Positions 48,385-61,592 of a DNA stretch of 64,000 nucleotides are shown here, piece by piece; the stretch's first letter is position 1, and the number at the start of each line of letters is the position of its first letter. The notes beneath the pieces are model-generated. The model did no database searches and had not been told where the DNA came from. It was given only the letters and a program-made list of their open reading frames with translations. Source of the stretch: Rotaria socialis. Lineage: Eukaryota > Rotifera > Eurotatoria > Philodinida > Philodinidae. The stretch is from positions 62,001 to 126,000 of the forward strand of contig CAJNYU010001127.1 in assembly GCA_905331475.1 (NCBI GenBank). The letters run 5' to 3'. The translations under genes and the position numbers were made by a program.

Positions 48385-49148
48385 ATTCAGACTTATAGTA
48401 AGACGAAATTTTATTTATTAACTTCTATAAAATGAATTAAATCAAAACTTATCAAAAGATTTTTGATGAGCACTATTTTAGAAGAAATGTTTTGCTTCAG
48501 TTAATTGTCAAAAATAAAATAAACTGATTGCATAGATATGAACGGTATTTGAAAACAGATTTTCATAGTTTCAATATCACATAACGAGTGCTTATTGATC
48601 ACGATGATATACGTTTGTCACTTTTTTTTGCCAAAGTTAAGTGAATCTAAGAAGAAAAATCAATTTTGACTATTGGCGTTGAATAAATTTCCTATAACTA
48701 TTTTTTAGTTGATTGAGCTTGTAGATATTGGCTACTCTGGATATGCTATAACAAATTAGAGGATGTAATGTTTATTATTTATTGTCATGTTTGATATGTA
48801 CCATTAAATTCAACTTTACATTTCTTTTATTACTTTTTTTTTGGCTAATTCAGAAGTATCTGTAAATCGAAATATGCACTGAGATATTTTAATTTCAAAA
48901 TAAATGAAGCTCATTTCGAATTTTGACAGTTTCTTCTATTGAGAAACAAAATTTCTAAAATATACATGTGTGATCGTATTTTTCTATAAAATATCTTGAT
49001 CTTTTTCAATTATTAAAGCGTCCATTGAAGCATGTAAAACAACGAAAAAACTACAATAGGCATAAATCAAAAGCAATCGTGTTTTAGATTTGCAACATTA
49101 TGCAACATCGAAATATATTTCGTTGTCCTGCCATCTTATATTTGAATT
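48385..49148. other. intergenic DNA, nothing recognised
   Basis: AT-rich, without supported gene or repeat; the last part is the 3' flank of the orphan gene. Confidence 0.45.
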
Positions 49149-49661
49149 TTATGAGATGGTACAGGCACTAGATATCATTTCTCGACGTATCGCTTCTTGA
49201 CGTTGTCCTTCAGGGCTGAATCGAAAAGCGAGATTTCGCATCGGTTGAAAGTAAAATGTTTGCATCCAGGCTTGTTTATACGCCATAATTTTTTTCACTT
49301 GTCTTTGTTGACCACCAATAAATACTGATCGAACGACAAGGAGTTGATTCCTGATTTGTCCAATTTCGTAAAATTGATTGTTAGAATTGGGACACAGAGC
49401 GGGAGATTTAAAGAAAACTTTATCTTCCAACTCATCAGGTGACAAAGCAAGAGCTAGAATAAAGATGAGACGATCTTCTTCGTCGGACATATTTGCCCAA
49501 TTTACATAGTTTCGATATCGTCGAATATCACCGTCACTATATTCAATCACGGTACACACACAATCAATATAATACATAATTTTCGCGATATCAGCATCGG
49601 GAATAGTAACATTTTTACCAAATGCTTTAACATCATAGTTAGTGCTTTGAAACATAGCCAT
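49149..49661 (-). CDS. intronless orphan protein ending in a CAAX-like motif
   Basis: A 170-aa ORF starting MAMFQSTNYDVKAFGKN; a second ATG lies two codons later. Composition is ordinary and soluble, with balanced charge, several Cys and Trp, and no signal peptide or membrane segment, so it looks like a real protein and is unlike the low-complexity ORFs around it. I recognise no domain. Visible features are a helical-looking N-terminal half with DCVC (about 33-36) and SDEEDRLIFILALALSPDEL, then a basic, aromatic second half (IMAYKQAWMQTFYFQPMRNL). It ends SSACTIS: C167-T-I-S170 has the form of a CAAX prenylation box, with Ser at X favouring farnesyl. If used, the protein would be membrane-tethered. 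The long AT-rich flanks contain no partner gene. Confidence 0.6.
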   Translation of the reverse strand: MAMFQSTNYDVKAFGKNVTIPDADIAKIMYYIDCVCTVIEYSDGDIRRYRNYVNWANMSDEEDRLIFILALALSPDELEDKVFFKSPALCPNSNNQFYEIGQIRNQLLVVRSVFIGGQQRQVKKIMAYKQAWMQTFYFQPMRNLAFRFSPEGQRQEAIRREMISSACTIS

Positions 49662-52600
49662 GGCTAATGGATGAAAGGATAATTGACAGAAAAAAGAGAC
49701 GTTTCTTAAATTGATGTCATTTTATTTTGGCATAGACACATACTTATATACCAGCAGTCTTCCTACACTTATTACAGTGATTGCTACTTCCTGGGATGTG
49801 ACAAAAGAAAAAGCAAAAAAAGCAAAAAAAACAAGATGAATCAATGCTTCTTTAAATATCGTCGAGACTTCTACAAGTTTCCAACTTCAACAATATTAAA
49901 GAAAAGAGTAAGCATTTCAAGTTCGTATAAGTAGGAAAGAAAGGTACACCCACGAATCAAAATATTACTCTTGTTTACTTTGATTCATTCATTTTCAACC
50001 TCGTTTCGAACGCAAAGGAAGGATTGTAAATTCTTTTTTGATGAATTGTCATCTATGAGAGACAACAATTTCTTAGAAATTCAAAATTGTTGTTTTCGTT
50101 TTGAATGAAAACGTACAGATTAACGACACATTTCATAGAGTACTATCAGCCTAAATATAAATCTAGCTATGGATTTTTTTGTAAAATTCTCTTTTATATT
50201 TCAAATGAACTTATAAATCTTGAATATGATATTTAGGGGTTACGTTGTTAAAAGAATTTTGATATTGAATTATACCATTTTTATTTCTAGGAAAATACTT
50301 ATTTTTATTCATGGCACAAGAGCATTGAAGCTTTTTTTTTCAATAAAAATAACGATTAATGAAATATAGACGTGAATAACGTATTTTTATTGAAGATCTT
50401 TCGGGACAAAAAAGGAGCTAATTAGATAAAGTATATTTACATTATTATATTGTATGAATTTTATTAATATGATTTGTGACAGAAGAAATAGAAGATTACT
50501 CTATAATATTTTTATTTCGTAAATTGACAACTTGATCGAAAGCAACATGATTAAATAATGTTTCTAATTTCTAGAGAGTTCATTCAATTTCTTATTGTAA
50601 GTATTAAAATCTTACGAATTTTTTATCAGTTTCAATTTTTCCCACTTCCCAACTGAAGAAGTAATTTTTATACTTTTGAAAAATTTTCTTTATTTTTATT
50701 GTGCATTCTTGTTCTGGCAGCGAATATGCATCGAGATATACCTTGAGTATTTCGATTTCAATATGAATGATTTGTTGATTTAATTGAATTGTATCTATTT
50801 TCCTCGAATATCGTCATTCAGTATTGAGTTTTTATGAGATGGTGTTTGTTGTTTCATTTGATTTTTTTACGCCTATCGTCATTTTCTTATCGTCATATTT
50901 ATTTTTTACAAGGGCAAATTTGAATATTTTACATAATTTGATAAATTCATACGATTAGATGTCAAGGTTTTTGTTCGAAACACGGAATAACATTAAAAAA
51001 CATTAGAAAAAACTAAAACATAATAATCTGTGCATGCTGCTGTCGCGCAGTAGTTAGTCTCTAGAGAACTCTAATTGTTATAGAGAATAAATATATTTAG
51101 CCTATGGTATGACTTAGTTGATAGTTTCAACAAAAATATGTTTTATTTGATTTTTTTTCTTCCATATTTGTCGAAGACTTTTGGTCTCGGCATTCTTTTC
51201 TTTTTGACAAGACGTAACAAAGTAAGAATGAATTTTTTACCATGTGCCATTTTTTCATGTGTTCCTTTTTTCTTTCTTATACAAAAAACATTTTATCTGG
51301 ATAAAATACGCAAACACAATTATTTAACATACTTCAATGTATCAAAACACCGAGCATGAAGAGTAAATGGCTTGAATATATTCAACAGGACATAAGGAAC
51401 AAAGATAGATCAAGATTTAATGAACAAGTAATGTAAAATCAAGCGTAAATTAAATTGTAGAAGCTTTGAAAACTTAAAACGATAGTTGTAGATCAAATAG
51501 TGATTATATTGATGTTGTTGAAGGAGCACGTGATAATTTGAAAAGAGAAATTAAGAAATTTTTATTATTTATCTATACTTAGATCTATAATCTTCAAAAT
51601 ATCATTTTTCTTTTGAACATATCGTGTATTATTGATTAATAATTACAGTCAAGTCTATAGAATATTGAGTAAGAATTCAATTCAAACCAATTTAATCCTT
51701 GACTTGGGTGTTTCAAAATTACCACGATTGAGTTAAAAGATTTGATAATTCTCTAACGAACTAATTAGAAGAATTCGCTTTCTTAAAGTTGCTCGAATTT
51801 CTTAGATGTTCGTTTCATTTTTGGAATTCTTCAGTAACATAGCTACACAATAAAATGCTATAACTTCGCTGGATGATAATGTCAGTTGTTCTAACTCGCA
51901 AGTCATCTTGTCTACACGCTCGGAGTACCTTCATCTTCAAGATACAGTGAAATGTGTTTCGTATCGACAATTATATTCTATCTAAAAAAAACCATTTGCC
52001 CATATGGTGCCACAATCTTTTGTTTATCTTTATCATTGCACTCAACAATGATTATTATGTCAGGAGATATCTGTCCTGCCATAAGAATGCTCTCTCGGCT
52101 TTTCTCGGTTTCATACTATCACGTTTACAATCATTCCATTCTTCTTCTCGTATCTATTCTATTTAAACGAGTGCTAACATTTAAAGTAAGGGGATTACTT
52201 CTTGTGAGAATGCAATAATAATAAGAAGACGGCGAAATAAAGAAGAAGATTGTAACATTGATATCTAAGACAACTGAGTACTGTTTAGAAGGCTTCAAGT
52301 CAATTATAGTATCGTTATAGAATACGAATAACATTTAAGAGAGTTCTGGATTTATGAAACCAATCATTTACTTTAATTAAAGATATATTACGATATAAAG
52401 ATCATATTTAATTACAACAATTTTGTATAATTATCACAAGTCTACACTTAACAAGCGAACCAGACAAGTTTTTCTCGGTAGACATGACTTGTTAACACAT
52501 ATGCAAATCAATGTAATTATTGTTAGAACGTGTTTTTATGTTCGTTTTAATACTTGAATCTACGAAAAACACATATATGATCATATGCACGTATTGATGA

Positions 52601-54822
52601 TTGAATTAAGACGAAACAAAAATAGATTCTTTTGGTTTCACATAAAATGATATTATTATTTTTTTTCTTTTCCAAAACAGGTTTTAATGATTTGAATGAA
52701 TGATACGATGAATAAGTTACAAAAAGTATCATATGATTCATATATGATTCGACAACGAAGTAAAGACTCTGTGCTCTATAGACGAGAGACATTGATGCAA
52801 AATAAAATTTGAGCAGCACACAAAATACTCGTTTGAATCATCATGCGCGTGTTCATCATTGAACACTACGGATACTAAAATTTCTTTTCAGTATATAATT
52901 ACATCGATCGTTTTCTCGTATAATTGTCGACGAATCGATGCATCATTAGTCACTATATTATCATTGACAGTACTGTTAGAAAAGATTAAGACAAAATAGA
53001 AATAGCTGATCGAATCTTTCGCTTGCTCTTTCTTCTATTCTTTTACACATTGGACAATTACTTATGAAAAGCAAGAAGCGTATTCTCTATTTTCCACTCC
53101 ATCCCATCAAATGTCATCATCAAATTGATTTTGGGTAAAGAGCTTTTCCTTTAACACTATGTTGGCGAGCATCGATAAAGAAATGTGTCCTTTCTCATGC
53201 CTCATTGAATGAAGAGAAAACACAAGACAGACAACCGAACTTTTATCATCGACAAGATGCAAAGAAAAACAACGGTCGTTAGTAAGTACTTAGATTTCTT
53301 TAGAGAGAGAAAAATTCCCGTTGATGTCCAAAAATAAGGTTGGTACGATCGTTTTTTGTCGGTGAACAGAAACACCTACACTTATTTCCTTATATCAAAG
53401 ACAAATATAGAATATATGAAGGATCAATAGTTTGTATTAGTCGTCTGAATCTTTCGATACATCAAATCTGTCTTAACAGACAGATACAAGAAATATACAT
53501 GATAAATTTTTTTTTATTCGAACAATGTGTCTACATTGGATTCATATATATATATATATACGTATGAGAATACTTCTTGAATATTCTCATAAGTACACTA
53601 ATCTTTTGATAGCAAGTGCATCTACAGAGACACACATCATTTTATCAACCAGTAAGTAACGATATATACATATATATGTTAAGTATTAGAGATAGTATCG
53701 AATCGATGAACATTTTCTATTCTTTTTTAAGTGTGACATGTTCTTGAGTGTTTTCTTCTGTGCTTTTGAATACTAATACCAACACTAATAAAACAACAAC
53801 GTCAAGAGCAAATCCTTTGTTACTAATCTAATTCTTCCTTTTATTCTTCTTGAAATATAAGGATAAGAACGCTGAAACATATTTCATTTGCATAAACGCG
53901 TTTACACTATATAGATGAAGATGTTTTCTTATATATATATATATATCCGCACATTTAAAAAAAAAGACCATTATATCTCATGGGATTTGTCAATAACGTT
54001 TTACCAACTTTTTAAAATCTTATTAAAATAATGAATTCGTACATCCAATGATCAATAAGAAGTTCACTACGCATGTCTACTCAATATATTATTAGCATAT
54101 CGACATTAGTTTCATACATAGACATCAAATGTGATTCTATAAGTAAATGAGAACGAAACGTGTTTTGCAAGGTCTAGACACTTAATAATATCTGTCAGTG
54201 TTCGAATAATGCCGATAGAACTTTTAGTTGTTGCTGCTGAAATAAAATGCCAAGATGTATATAAATAAAATTTTAAAAAAAGAGAGAGAGAGAGAGAGAG
54301 AAATAGCCAGATGTAACAATAAGTATAGTTCTTTAGAGTAGTCTATTCTCAAGTAATACCAGACAAATGAATAAATCAATATTAAAAACAAAAGCGTAAC
54401 CGTAAATAAAATGAAGGAATATCTATGCTCCTTTATTATTTTCATCATTGACACTTTTGAAAAAATTCAAGAGTGGTAATAATAGTAATATTACTTCATA
54501 TTTTTCTATTTTGTCTTTATCCTTAAGTTCGATAGACAGCATATAGCAACAAAAAGAGGAATTGTCTAAATACTGCTATAGAAATTTTCTGAGTGCTCAT
54601 TGAGTGCCAGCTTCTATCCTTTTCTTTCTTCTTTTCTTCGGTTTTTTTTTGTTTTTGCTCAGTGTTACAATCATATCAAGATACGTAGAAAATAAAATAA
54701 AAAGGGAAACAAGAAACAAGAAAAGAAGGAAGAAAACGATTTTGAACATTGCTTCTTTCTTATTGCCGTTCTTTCTTATTTTGGCGTAGTTCTTTTGTTT
54801 CTATGCTTGATGTTACTGTTGT
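49662..54822. other. AT-rich intergenic DNA
   Basis: About 5 kb with only short, low-complexity ORFs and microsatellites, among them a (GA)n tract at 54281-54301. No supported gene, RNA gene or element ends seen. Confidence 0.4.
54281..54301. repeat. (GA)n microsatellite
   Basis: About ten GA units in intergenic DNA. Confidence 0.9.
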
Positions 54823-54886
54823 TGATAATGATGATGACGATGACGATGATGATGATGACGATGACGATGATGATGATGATGATGAC

Positions 54887-54931
<45 letters not shown>

Positions 54932-54952
54932 AATGGTAGTGGTGATGATGAT
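54823..54952. repeat. (GAT/GAC)n array of about 130 bp
   Basis: Tandem GAT with scattered GAC variants. In one frame it reads as a long Asp run, in others as Met or Ile runs, so the ORFs over it are artefacts of the repeat. Confidence 0.9.
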
Positions 54953-56007
54953 CGGGTGTGTTCTATTTTCTTCCGTCAAATATAAGATACACAGAAAGGA
55001 AACGAAGAGTTGAGAGAAAAAAATGAATATAGGAGAAAAATAGGGATAATCCTACATCAACACTCCTTCTTTAGCTTATCAAAGAAAGATAAGAGATTAA
55101 AGGCGTTTTTGCGTTAAAGCTTTCGAGCTCACGGCCACATCAATGATAGATTCACGATGAAAACAACGAAAAGATCTAGAAAGCTTTATAAAAGAAAAAA
55201 GAAACAAATATTATGACTAGTTGGTCGATGAAAAACGTACTTATACGTTACGAAGTTTCGATGATAAATCTCGCTCTCAGTTACTTGAAGTATTTTCTTC
55301 ATAAATTTTTGAAAATATCATTATAATTAATAGAGTTTCACGAAAAAGAAACAGAGAGTTAGACAGAGAGACAGAAAGTCTAAATAAAAGGACATCATGA
55401 AAATTTGCTGGTATGTGGCTGCCTGTTCATCACAACGGTCCAATGAAAGAACACAAAACAGGTAAGAAAAAGTTTCCTTACGGGTTTTATTCTACTATCT
55501 CAATCTTATCTTCTTAAGTAGGCGTGACAAGATTATAATGGGCAGCCAAGTGTAATTACATCTTAGATTATCCGATAGGTTTAGCTGTAGGCTAGCTATT
55601 GTTATTGCTAGCAAAAATGAACACATTTGCTAATTGTTTCTATATTTATTATATTAAATCTTTTGAATTAGATAAATAACTATGACGATTTAAGTTTTGG
55701 ATTCTTAATTTTTTTTTCATATTTAAGAAGTTATCATAGTGAAACTATATTGATGTATTGTGTGAGTTTTCACGTATAAAAATCTACTATAGAATAAATA
55801 TATATTTTTAAACATTTGATTTGTTTATTTTGGCAGAAAATAGTTTTAACAAGTAGACATATAATTATGATGACAAGTAAAGAGGTACTTTATGGCACAT
55901 TGAACTACTTATCTAATTATGCTGTCGCATCATTTTTCTCCTGTCTGAAGAGATTCATTGAATTTTGTTTCCTCATTATAAACAAAATATATACTAGGAG
56001 AAAAAAC
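54953..56007. other. intergenic DNA, nothing recognised
   Basis: AT-rich, no supported gene. Confidence 0.4.
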
Positions 56008-56637
56008 TGACGAGGGAAGGTCTCCAATTGATACCAACCATTCGAGTTCATATTGTGCTCATAAGTAGGAGGACCCAGTGAGACTATAAAAAGCGTAAAA
56101 GATTTCGTGCGATTAGGCCTATCTTTCGAAGTTATAACCGTTTTACTAAATTTGCGAGCTTGGACAAGGAATGTATAGAAAAGCTGAATGAAGGAAGTTC
56201 GAATTGAAATTTTTCCTAACAATAGGTCTCATCGATGTTAGAAGGTTGCAAAAGTTTCAGTGAAAATGGATACATCATTCTCGAGATATTGCATATTGAT
56301 GAAAACGGCCATTTTCCAGAAAAATGTCGTAAAATTGACTTCTCTTCAATATGCAATATCTCGAGAATGAAGCATCCATTTTCACTGAAATTTTTGGAAC
56401 CTTCTAACATCGATGAGACCTATTGTTAGGAAAAATTTCAATTCAAACTTCCTTCATTCAGCTTTTCAATACATTCCTTGTCCAAGCTCGGAAATTTAGT
56501 AAAACGGTTATAACTTTGAAAGATAGGCCTAATCGCACGAAATCTTTTACGCTTTTTATAGTCTCACTGGGTCCTCCTACTTATGAGCACAATATGAACT
56601 CGAATGGTTGGTATCACTTGGAGGTCTTCCCTCGTGA
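56008..56637. mobile_element. second long foldback element
   Basis: Two arms of about 290 bp (about 56008-56300 and 56343-56637) are reverse complements over their full length with scattered mismatches, around a loop of about 42 bp. The ends read CTGACGAGGGAAGG and, reversed from the right, CTCACGAGGGAAGA. Each arm carries a mirror copy of one ORF (reverse 55917-56222, forward 56423-56743) sharing FLVQARKFSKTVIT and GPPTYEHNMNSNGWY. These exist because the arms are copies. A second mirrored ORF pair spans the loop. No transposase or clear target duplication. It is structurally like the 333-850 element but unrelated in sequence. Confidence 0.75.
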
Positions 56638-56670
56638 GTCAATATTCTTTTCTATTCTTCACACAATTAA

Positions 56671-58900
56671 GGAAGTGGCTATATGCACTCGAGTACAGAT
56701 AGCCAGTGGACTATATATACTTAGTTTGTACATAGCTGACTGACTATGTGCACTCAGAAGGTAGACTCAACTTATAAAGAAATTTCAAGTTACTATTAAC
56801 CTTGCATACTCATTATTATTAATATAAATTCAATATTTTTAATTTTTATGAATTTTGCCTGATAAATTGTTCCTTAATATCAAGAAAAGTACGAGTCAGG
56901 TGCTGCGCAACCAAACGAACGAACGTAGGGAAAACATCCAATATGAATAGAATTCAACTATTTTTGAAATAGTATCCGTTATCTTCTTATGTTTCTAAGA
57001 CTATATTAATATTTTATTATTTCAAACATATTTAATGTGATGCGAAGCACAGCATTCTTGTAGTCTGTCGTGAGTTTTGTTTTTCTTTCTAACTTGAGTA
57101 TGCATAAAAAATTCTCATTAAGTGACGCGATGATCTGCAGAACCGTAAATGATAGAAAATCCATTCAAACTAGATATGAAAGTTACAAGATCGAACTTGT
57201 TACATCTCTTTGCAAATTTTCAATACAAAGTTTCGTTCGCCTAAAAATATCGTTCAAAAATGATGATTTTGTAAGGTTTTTATCGTTAGAGAGTTTGGAA
57301 ATAATTAAAATGATGTCATCAAGCGATAGTAGCCAATAATCTATTTCTTCGCATCTCATCCAAGATAGTGAATCGTTGAAATAATTTAATGTTCAATCAA
57401 AAGCATTCTCTAGGATTATGGTGATAATCACGGAAAAAACGTTTTCTCAGCAATGAATTCTATTATGACTATTTGAGAACTAACAAAACATGTAATGATT
57501 TTTTGTTTTTTATTACAACTGCTGAAGACACAAAAAGGTGTATTTCCCAAGCGAATATGAAACTAATCAGGTCAAAACGATGTCTAATTAATTTTAAGCT
57601 TGCTTATTCCTGTTCCGTTAAATTTTTAATGTTTCCGTGTACTCGGCTCGTGCTTCGCATCGCATTTCGTATACGAATGAAACTCGAATACCATCTAGTT
57701 AATAGAATTGTCACATGAAAATTTTTGCTTAGAGAACAATGGTGATTGAAAGTCCTTTAGAATAATCTCACCTACATTCTACTCACGCCGCATACTTGTT
57801 GATAGTTATCATGAAAATAAGTTTTAAGTACTTTTAAAAATGGCCAATACTGTTGAATTGCTTTGCGAGTAAAAATCTTTATCTTACCACATATGTTTTA
57901 AAGAACAACAATGATCTGATTATTGACTAGGGGTGGCACTTCAATTTTGATGTTAAAGTTAAAGTTACAGTCAAAACCAATGGAGAATTAATTATGAAGA
58001 GCTAAAAAAATTATTTTTCACTTTAACTCGGATTTGTTAAAGTTAAATTGGTAAAGTGTCTTGCTTTAACTTTAACTTTATTTTAAACGTTAAGGTGCCA
58101 CCCCTACTATCGACTGTTGAGCATTAACACAAGAGTCAAAACGAATATGCTAGTATAAACACATAGTTGTATGAATGAAGCACATGGATTCCAGTGTAGC
58201 AGTGTGACAATGTTACAGTTATTTAGTTCTATAATAGTTTATTTCTCATTATAAATTAGGCTATTGAATGTGTATATTTGATTTTTCATTATCAATAAAA
58301 AGTGCTAAAGGAAATTTTGAAGCGAGCATTAATTAGCGTATCTTAATAGACTACATATCTCGACGTCGAACGTTAATCAGCTTCTATACATTTCGATATT
58401 CCATTTTGTAATCCAATTAATCACGAAAAAAATATTGTCTTTCATGATCAACCAACGGAAGGAAGATGTAATTAAGAGACAGTTGATACAATGTAACTTG
58501 TTAAATATTCTGACAATAATAAAATAGTATACATTGTTTTTCAAGAGTCACAGTGCGATATCTAGTAACATTTCTACATTAGTTAATCTTTATTGCGATT
58601 ATTTGCTTTTTTGTTCTATATTCGTTTAGTTGCGCAGCATCTGATTCGTACTTTTCTTAATCTTAAGAAGCAATTTAGCTGGTAAAATTCATAAAAACTT
58701 AAAATATCGAACTTATATTAATAATAAAGAGTATCCAGGGCTGAGAGTAACTTGAAACTTCTTAATAGATTGATTCTATCTTCTGAGTGCACATAACCAG
58801 TTGATTATATACACTTAAGTGTACATAGTCAGTTGGCTATATGTACTTGAGTGCGCATAGCCACATGGCTATGTGCACCTGAGTGTACACAACCACTTCC
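56671..58900. mobile_element. 2.2-kb element with about 250-280 bp terminal inverted repeats
   Basis: The left TIR (56671 to about 56920) starts GGAAGTGG. The right TIR (about 58621-58900) is its diverged reverse complement ending CCACTTCC. They can be followed through matching tracts such as GTGCACTCAGAAG, TTTCAAGTTACT, AAAAGTACGA and TGCTGCGCAA. The outer part of each TIR is itself an array of small palindromic units (ATAGCCA, CTATGTGCACTCAG). Inside are two unrecognised ORFs (57070-57339 and 57473-57718); the first has SLESLEIIKMMSSSD, faintly like a BTB-BACK stretch, but this is too weak to call. No intact transposase. A hAT-type MITE is nested at 57928-58106. Target duplication not clear. 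Confidence 0.65.
57928..58106. mobile_element. nested 179-bp hAT-like MITE
   Basis: Perfect 12-bp termini TAGGGGTGGCAC...GTGCCACCCCTA, with AAGTTAAAGTTA-type inverted repeats inside. Flanks TTATTGAC (57920-57927) and CTATCGAC (58107-58114) match at 6 of 8 bases, as expected for an old 8-bp hAT duplication. No ORF. Confidence 0.7.
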
Positions 58901-61106
58901 CGGAATAAAACTTGTTTAATAATTGAACGACTATTTAATTTGTTGCTTGTTTTTCGTTAGCAATTTATTTTAAGATTTTTCTGTTGTTGCTGTTTTTGTT
59001 GTTGTTACTGTTGTTTTCATGTCTTATCCTTCGCTATTTGTTTTTCTTTATGTTGTCTTCGCCTCATTTCATCCCTTCATTACCAATGTCAACAAATTTA
59101 ATGTTTGTTAAAAAAATTGTACTTACGACAGTATTTTTGCTTAGACAATGTAATCGTGCGACTAATTATGTTTCAACCATATTTCCTAACCTTAAACTGT
59201 TCTGCTATTAGTTATATATTGTTTTTGACTCATATCAATTACTTTTGATGAAAACTTTTTTGTTTTTTTTTCAAAAAGGCAGCTACAAAAAAAATTAATT
59301 ATCCCATGTGCTTCTTCTTTATTCTTCTTTTTTTATTCTTCTTTGCTGAATGACTTCAGGGCTTGAGATGACGTAGGAAATAGAATAGGCATATAGGCAA
59401 ATAAATAATCGCGACCCAAGTGTAGTTTATTTCCTATATTCTATAGTTGCTTTGCTTATTCCTTATTCTTGTTCATAAAAAATGACTGCGTTGCTATAAT
59501 TTTACACAATAGGTAATGAATTATGGGTGAGTTTCCACCAGTGCCTCATGGGAGACTCACAGGCGATTTTCTACCAATAATTAGCTAACTAGTAAGTTAG
59601 TCATCAGTAATCTATATTTTCAATGAGCTATGGAATTATAATGTAAGTATATGTACACATCTATTATCTGAGAAAAGATCGTTTATTCTACTTTTTAAAA
59701 CGACGAAAAATATGTTTTTATCGGAAAAAACCTTAATGACATATGAAAAACAATGTGTTCAATTTGATTTGATTTGATTGTTTTTCTTGGTTATTGTTTA
59801 TTTTTGATTGCTCACTCATCAACCTATTAAGCCTAATCCATATTTGAATGCTAAATGTTCGATCTCACTTATCTTTTCTTTACTAAAGCTTCAAATACGC
59901 TCGTCACATCGTTGCGTTCGTTTTTATTCCCAAGACACTCGAATCTATTGCACTGACTCGTCGTCCTAGTTGTCTTCTTTGTCACTTGTGTTTTCTCGTT
60001 GTCACTCTCTTTTATCGACCTCATTTATTTTCGAAGCTCAATTACAAGCTTTTATTATCGTACAAGCCATTCACAAAAAACACTTATACAATCAAGTTAA
60101 ATCGGTTTAAATTATCTCGAGAAAATGATTTGCCCAAAGCTTTCTATTGTCCGATGTCAATGTGAGAAGCTGAAGATAGAAAAACAAACAAGAAAAAATA
60201 TTTTTTTTAATAAAAAGAGAAACAACGGTCATAATAGAAAAAAGAAGTGAATGGGATTAGATATTTATTTAGACGAGTTGCGAAAATACGTCATGATAGA
60301 TAAAAAATAAGACTCGCATAAAATATTTACCGACAGAAGCAATAGACGATCAGATGTAAAACAGATAAAACAGTAGGAGGTCCTTCAAACAGTTGCCGCT
60401 TTTCATTGTCCCCCCCCCTCTCCACTTATCTAACACAACACTATTAACGGTCCAAATCAATGGAGTATTTAGTCGACAAATACATATACAAAAGTTAATG
60501 AGAGAAAATTGCCATTTACTAATCTATTTATTCACACGTGTACGTATCATTAAGTTTTTCTGTTTTCCTGTGCACGTCGATGTCGTTGTATTGACACATG
60601 CACTTTACGCCATATAAAGACGAATTGATCAACACATCGTCATTTTCTATCGGATTTAATTTGTTGCTTTATATCACTCGTTGTGTACGAATAAAAAAAA
60701 ATATATCTTATTAAATATCCGTCGTTAAGAAGAAAAAACGAGAAAAAATTATCGAGAACTTTGCGCCCGATTAATTCTCTTCAGTTCAAGTAGATTTTTT
60801 CAACAGCTTTTCTCCTTCATTTTCCTCTCATACTTATTCGATAACTCGTCGATTTCGCCTATTCGTACTTGTCAATGAGGCGTTTGCGCACAAGTGAGTA
60901 TGCTCGTTTACTAGAGGAAAAAACCAAGACTTTAATTCAAAATCGCATTATGTCTGATAGAAGAAGAATTTTTTGACGAGTATCAATATACGAAGAAAAG
61001 AAAGAAATCCTTTTTTTTTTATCAAGTGACACCATTATCAACTAATTGAATCGGGCAAAGATGAGCATCATTTCCGAGAACATTGTTTTAATCTATCGTC
61101 ATTTTT

Positions 61107-61139
61107 TCTCTTCTCTCTCTTCTCTCTCTCTCTCTCTCA
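61107..61139. repeat. (TC)n microsatellite
   Basis: Interrupted TC tract about 0.8 kb upstream of the GPCR start codon. Confidence 0.9.
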
Positions 61140-61555
61140 CTCCATCTTTCTATTTTTTTCAACGCACAAAGAACAAAATTTTGGCAATGATGAGTCTCTA
61201 TTAGTTAGATAAGAACATATCACTTCATTTGTATATAGATCCAAAAAAGACGAAGGAAAAGCAAACCTTCTGAGATGACATGAGCGCACGCACATCTATT
61301 TAAAACTATACGCTTAACAATGACTTGCATGAATATATAATTTTAGCTACGGTATTTAGCTGAAAATCTTCTCTCATAAGAAAGAAGCCACTGACTCTCT
61401 TGTTTAGCTGTCTTTTGAATCAATATGACTGATGACATTAAATATGCTTGTTTTTTTCATAATATTTTTTTAAATACAAAATATCTTTTTATCCCACTTA
61501 ATTCAGGAAAGTAACGAACAAGAATCTTCGTTGTCGATAATACAGCTTAAAACGA

Positions 61556-61592
61556 CTATCTATCTATCTATCTATCTATCTATATATATATA
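61556..61592. repeat. (CTAT)n-(TA)n microsatellite
   Basis: About seven CTAT units running into a short TA tract. Confidence 0.9.

Noticed and set aside
54749..54985. 78-codon ORF with a long Asp run
   Set aside because: Created by the GAT/GAC array; the other frames give Met and Ile runs of similar length.
57070..57339. Possible BTB-BACK domain fragment in the long-TIR element
   Set aside because: Only one short stretch is reminiscent of the BACK domain and the flanking frames do not continue it, so no gene was called.
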